Shown: positions 8,967-17,189 of the stretch, piece by piece
How the letters are laid out: each line of letters begins with the position of its first letter
Numbering within the stretch: position 1 is the stretch's first letter
Assembly (NCBI RefSeq): GCF_000060285.1
Contig: NC_008555.1
Coordinates: 930,001-994,000 of the forward strand
Length of the DNA: 64,000 nucleotides
DNA from: Listeria welshimeri serovar 6b str. SLCC5334
Lineage (GTDB): Bacteria > Bacillota > Bacilli > Lactobacillales > Listeriaceae
Direction: 5' to 3'
Translations under genes and position numbers: made by a program
Notes under the pieces: generated by a model
The model's database searches: none
The model's input: only the letters and a program-made list of their open reading frames with translations
Told to the model about the DNA's origin: nothing

Positions 8967-10013
8967 TTATTTAAATGTAATGAAGAAATTATTGTATTGA
9001 CTCACTAAATCATTGTAAGAAGCCATTAATTTTTCTGGCGTACCATCCGTATTTTCTGCAAAAGCAAGACTTGATTGAGGAACAGCTTCTTTATTTTTGA
9101 TACGGTTTAGTAAATTAGATGCATCTGCTTTTGTTTCGGTAGCTTTTGTTAGCATCCCTGAGATACCATCTTCAGAAATATCTTCTTTTTTAAGTTGTTT
9201 TTCATCTTTACTAGCTTTTACCAATGCTTCATAAGATTTAGTAAAGGTATTGTATTCTGCTTCATAGGATGCTAAGTCCGTGTCTAATACGTTTGTTGAA
9301 TTAATACCTTGACTTTCAAGATTAGTTATCAGTTTTTCCGTCTTAGTAATGAAATCATTTACAGTATAAACAGTGATTTCTCCGGCATCTTTCATCTCTT
9401 TTGCAGCGGCTTCTTGTTGTGAATCTATAATTTTATCCATTTTTTCATTAAAAGCTTTAATATCTTTGTTGGTAGTTTCACTAGATTTTAGTAATTCATT
9501 GTGAAGAGTTTCCCCTTTTTTGAAATCATCATCAACATAACCTTTAGAAGCATAATAAGTTTCTAACTCTTTAAATATTTTAGTATCATTTTCTAAATCT
9601 TTAACAAGTTTTTTAGCTTCACTGTCTACTGAAAGAGAAGAATTTTTCATATTATCATTAACCGCAGTAATAGCATTTTCTGTTTGGCTAACACTAGATA
9701 ATGAGTAACTGTCATTACTAGATTTTTTGAATTTCCCATTTTCATCAGAATAGTTTTGGAAATAATTTGCTAGTGCAGCTGAATATTCCGAATTAATCGC
9801 ATTACTTAATTCTACATATGCATTATACTTTTCTAACTTCTTACCTGAATATGCGCCACTTTTTTGTTCTTTTGTTGTTTCTTCTTTATCTGCTGATGCT
9901 TTATCTGCCGAAGCTTTATCATCACTACCACAAGCAGAGAGTAAACCAACTAACAGAATCGTACTCATTAAACATAAACTCCATTTTTTTAAATGTTTCA
10001 ATTTTTTAACCAT
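8967..10013 (-). CDS. Lipoprotein, probably DUF3829 type
   Basis: A 348-residue protein with a lipoprotein signal peptide ending in LLSACGS (lipobox cysteine about residue 28), then a low-complexity linker with the repeat ASADKASADKE, then a mostly helical domain rich in Lys, Glu, Asn and Ser. The opening YNAYVELSNAINSEY and the overall make-up resemble DUF3829 (YiiG-like) lipoproteins; this is recall, not a search. An alternative start is the TTG at 10001, better spaced from AAAGGATGG. It follows the 169-residue gene by four bases, so the two form an operon. I do not recall this pair between srtA and the hydrolase gene in L. monocytogenes EGD-e, so it may be accessory. Confidence 0.75.
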   Translation of the reverse strand: MVKKLKHLKKWSLCLMSTILLVGLLSACGSDDKASADKASADKEETTKEQKSGAYSGKKLEKYNAYVELSNAINSEYSAALANYFQNYSDENGKFKKSSNDSYSLSSVSQTENAITAVNDNMKNSSLSVDSEAKKLVKDLENDTKIFKELETYYASKGYVDDDFKKGETLHNELLKSSETTNKDIKAFNEKMDKIIDSQQEAAAKEMKDAGEITVYTVNDFITKTEKLITNLESQGINSTNVLDTDLASYEAEYNTFTKSYEALVKASKDEKQLKKEDISEDGISGMLTKATETKADASNLLNRIKNKEAVPQSSLAFAENTDGTPEKLMASYNDLVSQYNNFFITFK

Positions 10014-10017
10014 CCTT

Positions 10018-10527
10018 TTAAATAATATTCTTTCTGATTTTACTCAGTGTTTTCATAAGGTTTGTGTTATCGTAGAAGTATTTACTTTCACCAACGCTTT
10101 TTTTGCCTACTAATAAAATGTACTCATCTTCACCATTTGAAAAATCGAATTTTTCGCGGCCATAACGATCACGTTTGTTTAATAGTTCACTAACAATGCG
10201 AGAATGCTTTTTAATGCACAAGCTTCCAGATTCGAATGTTGTTTTTCTACCAACTTGTTCGTTTTCGTCTAGCTCAAGAATAAGTAACGCATTGTTCACT
10301 TCGTCAGCACCAATAATATAATCTTCGTTGTGAAAGCGAATTCTTTTAAAAGCAAGACGAATAATAAGCGAAACTATATCTTTCCTTGGGCTTTCAACTT
10401 GTGCAAGCCCAAAAACATATTGTTCCGGTTTATCGACATGTTCTTTTATTAAACCATCGATGACTTGTTGTTTGCGCAAGTATTCTTCCCCAAGATTTTT
10501 GGAAAGCTCCTTTACTTGATTTAACAT
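10018..10527 (-). CDS. Unrecognised 169-residue cytoplasmic protein
   Basis: I do not recognise this family. It has no signal peptide or membrane segment and is charged (many Lys, Glu, Asp). An N-terminal helical part (LSKNLGEEYLRKQQVIDGLI) is followed by a region with alternating hydrophobic residues that looks alpha/beta (IIRLAFKRIRFHNEDYIIGA, NALLILELDENEQ). It lies four bases upstream of the lipoprotein gene and has a GGGAGTTGAAAT ribosome binding site. The pair is probably one transcription unit. Function unknown. Confidence 0.7.
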   Translation of the reverse strand: MLNQVKELSKNLGEEYLRKQQVIDGLIKEHVDKPEQYVFGLAQVESPRKDIVSLIIRLAFKRIRFHNEDYIIGADEVNNALLILELDENEQVGRKTTFESGSLCIKKHSRIVSELLNKRDRYGREKFDFSNGEDEYILLVGKKSVGESKYFYDNTNLMKTLSKIRKNII

Positions 10528-10742
10528 ATTTCAACTCCCTTTACCTATGATGTTCCTAGTTTATCACTTAATTAAGGAATATTTATAAAAAGGATAAAAG
10601 ACTAATTTTAAGGCGATATTAGCTTCTTTTTACGAAATGTTTCCCTGTTTAGTGATGATATATTACTGGATAATTTCTCCTTTTATTCTAAATGTTGTAT
10701 CATATATAGTATGAGATTTATTTTGAGAAAGGAAGTGCAGTA

Positions 10743-11474
10743 ATGAAGCTTACCGTTTTTGGACATTGGGGCGGCTATCCAGTAGCGAACGAGGGGACGT
10801 CTAGTTATCTGTTAGAAGAAGATGGGTTTAAGTTATTAATTGATGTTGGAGCTAGTGCAGTTTCCATCATGCAAAATTACATTGATCCTGATGACATTGA
10901 TGCGGCAATTATTTCTCATTACCATCCAGATCACGTAGCAGATGTAGGGATTTTGCAGCATATTCGTTTATTATCACAAAGAGAAGATAAACCACCAGTC
11001 TTACCTATTTATGGCCATAAAGAAGATGAGCGCGGCTATTCTTATTTAGAAATGGCAAATGTAACGAAGGCGATAGAATATAAAGCGGATGATACGCTTG
11101 AAATTGGTCCGTTTAAAATTACTTTCTTAAAGACGATTCATCCAGTACCTTGTTATGCGATGCGAATCGAAGCAGGTGAGAAGGTTTTCGTTTATACTGC
11201 TGATAGCGCTTATCAAGATAGTTTTATTCCTTTTGCTGATAAAGCGGATTTGTTAGTCACAGATACGAACTTTTTCCATGACCTAGCTGGAAAAACAAAG
11301 GTCCATATGGCAAGTACAGAAGTCGCAAAAATTGCCAAAGAAGCAAATGTGAAATCATTACTCCTTAGTCATTTACCAGAAGTTGGCGATTTAGAAGTGT
11401 TGAAGCAAGAAGCAGCAGCTATTTATACTGGAGAAATTGCGCTTGCATCAAAAGGATTTACCAAAACATTTTAA
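10743..11474 (+). CDS. Metallo-beta-lactamase-fold hydrolase, YhfI type
   Basis: A 243-residue cytoplasmic metal-dependent hydrolase. The signature SHYHPDHV (HxHxDH, about residues 59-66) is the zinc site; further ligands are the histidine in KTIHPV, the aspartate in YTADSAY and the histidine in LLSHLP. Length and motifs match the RNase Z-like YhfI subgroup, whose substrate is not known. It lies 24 bases before lplA and is likely co-transcribed with it, as yhfI and the lipoate ligase gene are in Bacillus. Confidence 0.85.
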   Translation: MKLTVFGHWGGYPVANEGTSSYLLEEDGFKLLIDVGASAVSIMQNYIDPDDIDAAIISHYHPDHVADVGILQHIRLLSQREDKPPVLPIYGHKEDERGYSYLEMANVTKAIEYKADDTLEIGPFKITFLKTIHPVPCYAMRIEAGEKVFVYTADSAYQDSFIPFADKADLLVTDTNFFHDLAGKTKVHMASTEVAKIAKEANVKSLLLSHLPEVGDLEVLKQEAAAIYTGEIALASKGFTKTF

Positions 11475-11497
11475 TATAGAAGAAAAGGGGTAGGAGT

Positions 11498-12493
11498 ATG
11501 TATTTTATAGATAATAATAATGAAAAAGATCCACGGATTAATTTGGCGGTAGAGGAATTTATTTTGACAGAGCTAGAGTTAGATGAGCCTGTGCTGCTTT
11601 TCTACATCAATAAGCCATCGATTATTATTGGCCGGAATCAAAATACAGTAGAAGAAATTGATACAGAATATGTCGAAAAAAATGATGTAATCGTTGTGCG
11701 GAGACTTTCCGGCGGTGGCGCGGTTTATCATGATGAAGGTAATTTGAATTTTAGTTTTATCACGGAGGACGACGGTGAATCTTTCCATAATTTCGCTAAA
11801 TTTACACAGCCAATTGTAGAAGCGCTGAAACGTTTAGGAGTAAATGCGGAACTAAAAGGGCGAAATGATTTATTAATTGATGGTTTTAAAGTCTCTGGAA
11901 ATGCCCAATTTGCAACAAAAGGAAAAATGTTTTCACATGGCACATTAATGTATGATTTGAACTTGGATAATGTCGCTGCATCGCTAAAACCACGTAAAGA
12001 TAAAATTGAATCAAAAGGAATTAAGTCTGTTCGTAGTCGTGTAGCAAATATTTCTGATTTTATGGATCAAGAAATGACAACAGAGGAATTCCGTGATTTG
12101 TTATTACTATATATTTTTGATGTAGATAAAGTAGAAGATGTAAAAGAATATAAGTTAACTGACGCAGATTGGGAAAAAATCCATGAAATTTCTGCTAAGC
12201 GTTATGGGAACTGGGACTGGAATTACGGTAAATCGCCAAAATTCGATTTAACACGGACTAAACGTTTTCCAGTCGGAGCTGTCGATGTTCGCTTAAATGT
12301 TCAAAAAGGAATTATTACAGAGATTAAGATTTTCGGTGATTTCTTTGGAGTGAAAAATGTGGCAGATATTGAAGCGAAGTTAGTAAATACTACTTACAAA
12401 CGTGAAGCTTTGGCGGAAGCTTTGAGTGATATTGAAGTAAAAGAATACTTTGGTAATATTACAAAAGACGAATTTTTAGATTTACTTTATTAA
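11498..12493 (+). CDS. lplA: Lipoate-protein ligase A
   Basis: Activates free lipoate with ATP and attaches it to lipoyl domains of 2-oxoacid dehydrogenases and GcvH. The 331 residues include RRLSGGGAVYHD (lipoate-binding RRxSGGG motif at about residues 68-79), the lysine-containing GFKVSGNAQF and the C-terminal accessory domain, so it is a full-length LplA. RBS AAAAGGGG. In L. monocytogenes, lplA1 at this map position is needed to scavenge host lipoate; identification as lplA1 is by synteny. Confidence 0.93.
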   Translation: MYFIDNNNEKDPRINLAVEEFILTELELDEPVLLFYINKPSIIIGRNQNTVEEIDTEYVEKNDVIVVRRLSGGGAVYHDEGNLNFSFITEDDGESFHNFAKFTQPIVEALKRLGVNAELKGRNDLLIDGFKVSGNAQFATKGKMFSHGTLMYDLNLDNVAASLKPRKDKIESKGIKSVRSRVANISDFMDQEMTTEEFRDLLLLYIFDVDKVEDVKEYKLTDADWEKIHEISAKRYGNWDWNYGKSPKFDLTRTKRFPVGAVDVRLNVQKGIITEIKIFGDFFGVKNVADIEAKLVNTTYKREALAEALSDIEVKEYFGNITKDEFLDLLY

Positions 12494-12535
12494 AAAAACG
12501 GAAAGCACGACTTACTTGTGCTTTCCGTTTTTATT
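12494..12535. terminator. Bidirectional terminator after lplA
   Basis: Perfect ACGGAAAGCAC / GTGCTTTCCGT stem with an A-run before and a T-run after, between convergent genes. Confidence 0.88.
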
Positions 12536-13136
12536 TGAGATTTTTTCCTGACATCCAATGTTCTAGCCGTTTTCCGACAAACCATAAAATAACGACAGAA
12601 ATAGCTAAGATGGCTAATTTGAGCGGTTGGTGAATTAAGTCTACAAAATCATAGCCAATATAGCTAATCGCAAACACTTTTATAAGTTTTCCACCTACAA
12701 GCGCTAAGATGAATTGGTACACTTTTATTTTAGAGAGACCTGCAACAATATTTACGGCTGATGATGGTGTAAAAGGCATCACAAGCAAAATAAAAATCGG
12801 ACTAAAACCGTGTCTATCAATCCATTCCATTACTCGTTTAATTTGTTTATGACCAGAAATAAATCGTAAGAACCGAGTCTGGCCAAATTTCCGTGCTAAT
12901 AAAAATACGCATAAACTACCCGCAATTGCTGCTGTCACTGAAATTAAAAATCCGCCGAATAGTCCATAAGCGTTTACATTTACAACAACAAAAACTATAA
13001 ATGGTAAAAAAGGTAAAAACGCTTCAATAAATGGTAAGAAAAAAGCTAAAAGTGGACCTAAATTCCGGTACTCACTAAGCCAATACATCAAATTATCATA
13101 AGAAAAGAAATTCATCATATCCTGCCAAAATGTCAT
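12531..13136 (-). CDS. TVP38/TMEM64 (DedA-superfamily) membrane protein
   Basis: A polytopic membrane protein with about five or six helices and the SNARE-associated/VTT domain (FGQTRFLRFISG and the PFTPSSAVNIVAGLSKI re-entrant segment). Family members are linked to lipid scrambling or transport; the role here is not known. An in-frame ATG at 13166 exists, but the GGAGG at 13144-13148 (minus strand GGAGGCTTGCTT) points to the internal ATG at 13136, giving 201 residues. It is transcribed alone. Confidence 0.85.
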   Translation of the reverse strand: MTFWQDMMNFFSYDNLMYWLSEYRNLGPLLAFFLPFIEAFLPFLPFIVFVVVNVNAYGLFGGFLISVTAAIAGSLCVFLLARKFGQTRFLRFISGHKQIKRVMEWIDRHGFSPIFILLVMPFTPSSAVNIVAGLSKIKVYQFILALVGGKLIKVFAISYIGYDFVDLIHQPLKLAILAISVVILWFVGKRLEHWMSGKNLK

Positions 13137-13223
13137 AAGCAAGCCTCCAGTAGTCTTTAAAAACATACTTTATTTTCTCATATAAAAATGATAAAGTGCT
13201 AATAAAACAGCTTGAATATAGTT

Positions 13224-13251
13224 AAAATCCTAGCAAATTAGCTAGGATTTT
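13224..13251. terminator. Terminator after the glycosyltransferase remnant
   Basis: AAAATCCTAGC / GCTAGGATTTT perfect inverted repeat with a 6-base loop, able to act on either strand. Confidence 0.75.
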
Positions 13252-13260
13252 AAACCAATG

Positions 13261-13728
13261 TTATTTTTGTTCTGAGAAACCATTTTCTTCTTCAATAATA
13301 TAAAGCGGACGATCTTTTACTTCATCATAAATTCGGCCAATATATTCACCAATTAATCCTAAAATAAAAAGAATTGTTCCTCCAAAAACAAGTTGTAAAA
13401 TAATAATAGAAGTCCAACCAGTTAATGTGGTATCAGTAAAGAACCTTTGAATAAGCACTATAATTAAGTAAATAAAACCAATAAAAGCTGTTAAAACACC
13501 AAGATAGCTTGCGAGTTTTAAAGGTCGATAAGAAAAGGAAGTAATTCCATCTATAGACAATTTAATCATTTTTTTGAGCGGATATTTTGTTTCTCCAGCA
13601 GCACGTTCATCTCGTTCATAATGAAGAGCGGTCTGTTTAAAACCAAGCCAACTTACTTGGCCACGAACAAATTGAGTGAATCTAAAATATTTTATTTCGT
13701 TATTCTTGTTTACTTGATAGAAAAACAT
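13261..13728 (-). pseudogene. C-terminal remnant of a CsbB/GtlA-type glycosyltransferase
   Basis: Only 155 residues remain of a family that is normally about 310-320. What is left is the membrane-proximal end of the GT2 domain (FVRGQVSWLGFKQ, DERAAGETKYPLKKM, DGITSFSYRPLK) and two C-terminal membrane helices. The whole GT-A domain with its nucleotide-sugar and DxD residues is missing, and an in-frame stop lies nine bases upstream of the first ATG. The segment before FVRGQ does not look like the family, so the junction is at about 13685. Intact homologues load a sugar on undecaprenyl phosphate for teichoic acid glycosylation; in L. monocytogenes, lmo0933 at this place is, as I recall, gtlA. 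The promoter side has been replaced by the tRNA-Gly region. Confidence 0.8.
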
Positions 13729-13766
13729 AGAATTTTATTTTTTATAAAAAAATTCCTGGAAAAGTC

Positions 13767-13795
13767 TTGTCAAAACTTACATAGAATGGTATTAT
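13767..13795 (+). promoter_or_regulatory. Sigma-A promoter of tRNA-Gly
   Basis: TTGTCA (13767-13772), 17 bases, TATTAT (13790-13795), 36 bases before the tRNA. Confidence 0.75.
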
Positions 13796-13831
13796 ATAAA
13801 AGTTGTTAAAACACTAAGAACTACTTACTAT

Positions 13832-13902
13832 GCGGGTGTAGTTTAGTGGTAAAACTACAGCCTTCCAAGCTGTTGTCGTGGGTTCGATTCCCATCACCCG
13901 CT
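13832..13902 (+). tRNA. tRNA-Gly (anticodon TCC)
   Basis: A 71-base cloverleaf: acceptor stem GCGGGTG / CACCCGC, D arm with TTTAGTGGTAAAA, anticodon stem ACAGC / GCTGT around loop CTTCCAA, and T arm GTGGG-TTCGATT-CCCAT. The anticodon TCC reads GGA and GGG. No CCA is encoded. It has its own promoter and a hairpin terminator downstream. Confidence 0.97.
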
Positions 13903-13928
13903 TTATATTTTTATAAATCCTGTTATCA

Positions 13929-13976
13929 ACGCAGTGTTTCGACCTTTTTAAGCGAAGCATTGCGTTTATTTTATTG
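13929..13976 (+). terminator. Terminator after tRNA-Gly
   Basis: ACGCAGTGTTTCG / CGAAGCATTGCGT stem (two non-Watson-Crick positions), followed by a T-rich stretch. It separates the tRNA from queG. Confidence 0.7.
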
Positions 13977-14005
13977 CCAAAAAATAAGAAGAGGAGGGCT
14001 TTTTT

Positions 14006-15139
14006 GTGAAACCAGAACCGAATTACACTTTATTGAAAAAAGAGTTAATTGCATATGCACATGAAATCGGGATACAAAAAATCGGTTTTACAACAGCAGA
14101 TCCGTTTTTATTTTTAAAAGAAAGATTACTTGAGGCAGAAGCATTAGATCTTTTTACAGGATTTGAACATCCCATTATAAATGAACGCGTCTATCCTGAA
14201 CTAATTTTCAAAGAACCTCAATCAATTATTGCGATCGCTCTTGCTTACCCATCTAAATTAAAAGAAGCGCCTGTAAGTAAAAAAGGGGCAAGACGTGGCG
14301 TATTTGCTAGGGCATCATGGGGGATTGATTATCATACCATCTTACGAGAAAAATTAGCGCTCCTTGAAACTTTTTTAAGCGAACGATTACCAGGCGTACG
14401 AATGAAATCGATGGTAGATACAGGCGAATTATCAGATGTTGCTGTAGCAGAACGAGCTGGTATTGGCTGGCGTGGGAAAAACACTTTGCTAATAACGCCA
14501 GAATACGGCTCATGGCTTTATTTAGGTGAGATGATAACCAATATACCTTTCGAACCTGATACACCTGCTAGCGACTTGTGTGGAAGCTGTAATCAATGTG
14601 TCAAAGCTTGCCCGACAGGTTCCTTGTTAGGTGAAGGGAAAATGAATCCGAAAATCTGTTTAAGTTATCTTACCCAAACAAAAGACTTTCTAGATGAAAA
14701 ATATCGCGAAGTGTTGCATAATCGTTTGTATGGTTGTGACACTTGTCAAGTGGTCTGTCCGTATAATCGCGGACATGATTTTCATTTTCATGAGGAAATG
14801 GAGCCAAATCCTGAACTTGTTCGTCCAGAATTAAAGCCACTTCTACGTATTTCGAATCGCGCTTTTAAAGAGCAATTTGGTGATATGGCTGGTTCGTGGC
14901 GTGGGAAAAAACCAATCCAACGTAATGCGATTATTATTTTAGCTCGCTACAAAGATAAAACAGCAGTACCCGACTTAATCGACTGCTTACAAAACGATCC
15001 AAGACCAGTCATTCGAGGAACAGCAGGTTGGGCGTTACGTAAAATCGGCGGAGAAGCTGCAGAAGAAGCAGTTAGAGAGGCCCTTCAAACCGAACAAGAC
15101 GAACAAGTTTTACAAGAATTAACAGCTATACCAAATTAA
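14006..15139 (+). CDS. queG: Epoxyqueuosine reductase QueG
   Basis: Catalyses the last step of queuosine synthesis, reducing epoxyqueuosine to queuosine in the wobble position of GUN tRNAs, with cobalamin and two [4Fe-4S] clusters. The 377 residues contain CGSCNQCVKACPTG (about residues 191-204) and CDTCQVVCPYN (about 245-255), which supply the cluster cysteines, and a C-terminal HEAT-repeat part (residues about 300-370) that binds tRNA. It starts at the GTG at 14006, seven bases after AGGAGGG. It is the first gene of an operon with trmL and a nitroreductase. Confidence 0.93.
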   Translation: MKPEPNYTLLKKELIAYAHEIGIQKIGFTTADPFLFLKERLLEAEALDLFTGFEHPIINERVYPELIFKEPQSIIAIALAYPSKLKEAPVSKKGARRGVFARASWGIDYHTILREKLALLETFLSERLPGVRMKSMVDTGELSDVAVAERAGIGWRGKNTLLITPEYGSWLYLGEMITNIPFEPDTPASDLCGSCNQCVKACPTGSLLGEGKMNPKICLSYLTQTKDFLDEKYREVLHNRLYGCDTCQVVCPYNRGHDFHFHEEMEPNPELVRPELKPLLRISNRAFKEQFGDMAGSWRGKKPIQRNAIIILARYKDKTAVPDLIDCLQNDPRPVIRGTAGWALRKIGGEAAEEAVREALQTEQDEQVLQELTAIPN

Positions 15140-15159
15140 TAGAAACCAGGTGAAAAGAA

Positions 15160-15669
15160 ATGCCAAATCATATCGTACTATATCAACCAGAAATCCCTGC
15201 AAATACCGGAAATATCTCCAGAACTTGTGCTGGAACAGATACTTATTTACATTTAATTCGTCCACTTGGTTTTTCAACAGACGATAAAATGTTAAAACGT
15301 GCTGGACTGGACTACTGGGATAATGTCAAACTTTCTTATTACGATTCTCTAGATGAGTTTTTCGAGAAAAATGCAGGTGGGGAATTTTACTATATTACCA
15401 AATTTGGTCGCCATGTTTATAGTGACATTGATTATAGTGATCCAAATAAAGATTATTTCTTTGTTTTTGGGAAAGAAACGACGGGGTTACCAGATGAACT
15501 TTTACAAGAAAATGAAGAAAATTGTCTACGAATTCCGATGACAGATCATATTCGCTCGCTGAATCTATCTAATACTGCTGCAGTTTTAGCTTATGAAGCG
15601 TTACGTCAACAACAATTCGGCACACTATTACAACATCCAAATTATGATCGGAAGATTTTCCTAGACTAG
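15160..15669 (+). CDS. trmL: tRNA (cytidine/uridine-34 2'-O)-methyltransferase TrmL
   Basis: A 169-residue SPOUT-class methyltransferase acting on the wobble ribose of leucine tRNAs. Family motifs seen are the N-terminal YQPEIPANTGNISRTC, the FGKETTGLP knot loop and the C-terminal RIPM...RSLNLSNTAAV S-adenosylmethionine-binding segment. It lies 20 bases after queG and 11 before the nitroreductase gene, in one operon; both queG and trmL modify tRNA position 34. Formerly called CspR in Bacillus. Confidence 0.93.
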   Translation: MPNHIVLYQPEIPANTGNISRTCAGTDTYLHLIRPLGFSTDDKMLKRAGLDYWDNVKLSYYDSLDEFFEKNAGGEFYYITKFGRHVYSDIDYSDPNKDYFFVFGKETTGLPDELLQENEENCLRIPMTDHIRSLNLSNTAAVLAYEALRQQQFGTLLQHPNYDRKIFLD

Positions 15670-15680
15670 GAGGAGTTAGA

Positions 15681-16421
15681 ATGAATCAGGCTATTGATGC
15701 CATTTTAGGGCATTATTCTGTAAGGAAATTTGAAGATAAATCTCTAACGGAAGAAGAATTATCTTTACTTATTAAAAGTGCACAGGCGGCTTCTACGTCA
15801 AGTTTTGTTCAAGCATACTCGATTATAGGCATCACTGACAAAGAAGTGCGCAAACAAATCTCTTTAGTTGCAGGAAATCAACCATATACTGTACAAACAG
15901 GTCAATTATTTATATTTGTAGCTGACTTAGCTAGACATCATGCTATCTTAGAAGAGTTCCAAGTAGATACAGAAGCATTAGAAACCTCAGAAAAATGGCT
16001 GGTTTCAGTAATTGATGCTGCACTTGCCGCACAAAATATGGCCATCGCAGCAGAATCATTAGGTTTTGGAATTTGTTACATTGGCGGAATTCGCAATAAT
16101 GTCGAACAAATCTCAAAAATTCTGGATTTGCCACCTTATACTATGCCGCTCTTTGGCTTAACAGTAGGGCATCCTGTAGTAGACAAAGAAAAAGCCAAAC
16201 CAAGGTTACCCCAAAGTTTGGTATATCACGAAAATACTTACCAAAAAACCAACCCAACGATTCTAGCCGATTATGATGAGCAAATAAAAATGTATTATAA
16301 CGAGAGAACAGCAGGCAAACGAATAGAAGGTTGGTCAGAACAAATGGCACGCGGATTAGGACAAAAAAATCGTCTAGACTTAAAAGCATTTTTAGAAAAG
16401 CAACATTTAAATCAAAAATAA
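15681..16421 (+). CDS. NADPH-dependent FMN nitroreductase, NfsA/FRP type
   Basis: A 246-residue flavin oxidoreductase. The N-terminal HYSVRKFEDKSLTEEE and the central GFGICYIGGIRNN are typical of the NfsA group that binds FMN phosphate with the Arg near the N-terminus. Such enzymes reduce nitroaromatics, quinones or flavins with NADPH; the physiological substrate is unknown. It is the third gene of the queG operon and is followed by a strong terminator. Confidence 0.88.
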   Translation: MNQAIDAILGHYSVRKFEDKSLTEEELSLLIKSAQAASTSSFVQAYSIIGITDKEVRKQISLVAGNQPYTVQTGQLFIFVADLARHHAILEEFQVDTEALETSEKWLVSVIDAALAAQNMAIAAESLGFGICYIGGIRNNVEQISKILDLPPYTMPLFGLTVGHPVVDKEKAKPRLPQSLVYHENTYQKTNPTILADYDEQIKMYYNERTAGKRIEGWSEQMARGLGQKNRLDLKAFLEKQHLNQK

Positions 16422-16470
16422 AAAGAACGGTTACGCGCATTCATTAAAAGCGCGCAACCGTTCTTTTTTT
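16421..16470. terminator. Terminator after the nitroreductase gene
   Basis: AAAAGAACGGTTACGCGC / GCGCGCAACCGTTCTTTT stem with T-run; it also serves the convergent small gene. Confidence 0.88.
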
Positions 16471-16472
16471 AG

Positions 16473-16634
16473 TTATTTACGTTTATTCCTAGCCATTTGA
16501 ATTAAGTTCCAAATAACGAGTATCAAAACGATTACTAGCAAGATATTAATTAATCCACCCGCAATATGAAAAATAATTCCAAGTAACCAAACTGCTAATA
16601 AAACAACGATAATTCCCCAAATAATTCCTAACAT
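16473..16634 (-). CDS. lmo0937-family small membrane protein
   Basis: A 53-residue gene. It starts with MLGIIWGIIVVLLAVW, followed by a second hydrophobic stretch (INILLVIVLILVIWNLIQ) and a basic tail ending RNKRK. Two membrane helices with His-Ile-Ala-Gly-Gly between them fit the lmo0937 family, common in Firmicutes and usually stress induced. The start ATG follows AGAAAGAGGT. A near-perfect sigma-B promoter lies 41 bases upstream, consistent with recall that this gene is SigB-dependent. Function unknown. Confidence 0.85.
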   Translation of the reverse strand: MLGIIWGIIVVLLAVWLLGIIFHIAGGLINILLVIVLILVIWNLIQMARNKRK

Positions 16635-16674
16635 ATTAAAACCTCTTTCTGTGCTTTTGATTGTACTGTTATAT

Positions 16675-16699
16675 ATTCCCGTGAGGCTCTTCTTTAAAC
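16675..16699 (-). promoter_or_regulatory. Sigma-B promoter of the small membrane protein gene
   Basis: On the minus strand GTTTAA (16699-16694), a 13-base spacer and GGGAAT (16680-16675), close to the SigB consensus GTTT-N13-15-GGGWAT. Confidence 0.8.
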
Positions 16700-16718
16700 A
16701 TATTAAGAATAAAAAAGA

Positions 16719-17177
16719 CTATTTTTTTGTAATGAAAGCTAAAAGAGCCTTCACTCCTTCAGTCACCATACGCTCCGTTTCATCGAAATCACCAGTATAA
16801 TAAGGATCCGGAATGTCTTTGTTTTCTTGACCCGAGACAAAGGACATAAGCGAACGGATAATTACATCGGGATTATTGTTGATGGCATTTAAATCAGCTA
16901 AATTATTTTGATCCATCCCAATAATATAGTCGGCTTCTTCAAAATCCTTATCAGATACTTTCCGGGCGCGCATTGTTTGATAATCAATACCATGCTTTTT
17001 TAGCACTTCTCTTGTACCGCGATGAGGAGGTTTTCCTAAATTCCATGTTCCCGTCGCTGCAGAATCAATCTCTATTTCATCCGTTAATAAAGCTTCAGCA
17101 ACTTCTTTTCGAAAAAGTCCTTCTGCCATTGGAGAACGACAAATATTTCCTAAACATACAAAAACTACTTTTACCAA
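16719..17177 (-). CDS. Low-molecular-weight protein-tyrosine phosphatase
   Basis: A 152-residue cytoplasmic phosphatase. The P-loop CLGNICRSP (C-x5-R-S, about residues 8-16) and the general-acid aspartate in DIPDPYY (about residue 122) are both present, so it should be active. It starts at TTG 17177 after AAGGAGGAATT. It lies 12 bases after the SMI1-like gene and is probably co-transcribed with it. Closest in length and sequence to the YfkJ-type enzymes. Confidence 0.92.
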   Translation of the reverse strand: MVKVVFVCLGNICRSPMAEGLFRKEVAEALLTDEIEIDSAATGTWNLGKPPHRGTREVLKKHGIDYQTMRARKVSDKDFEEADYIIGMDQNNLADLNAINNNPDVIIRSLMSFVSGQENKDIPDPYYTGDFDETERMVTEGVKALLAFITKK

Positions 17178-17189
17178 TTGAATTCCTCC

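Noticed and set aside
13846-14064. Open frame of 72 codons on the plus strand
   Set aside because: It runs through the tRNA-Gly gene and its terminator and has no ribosome binding site.
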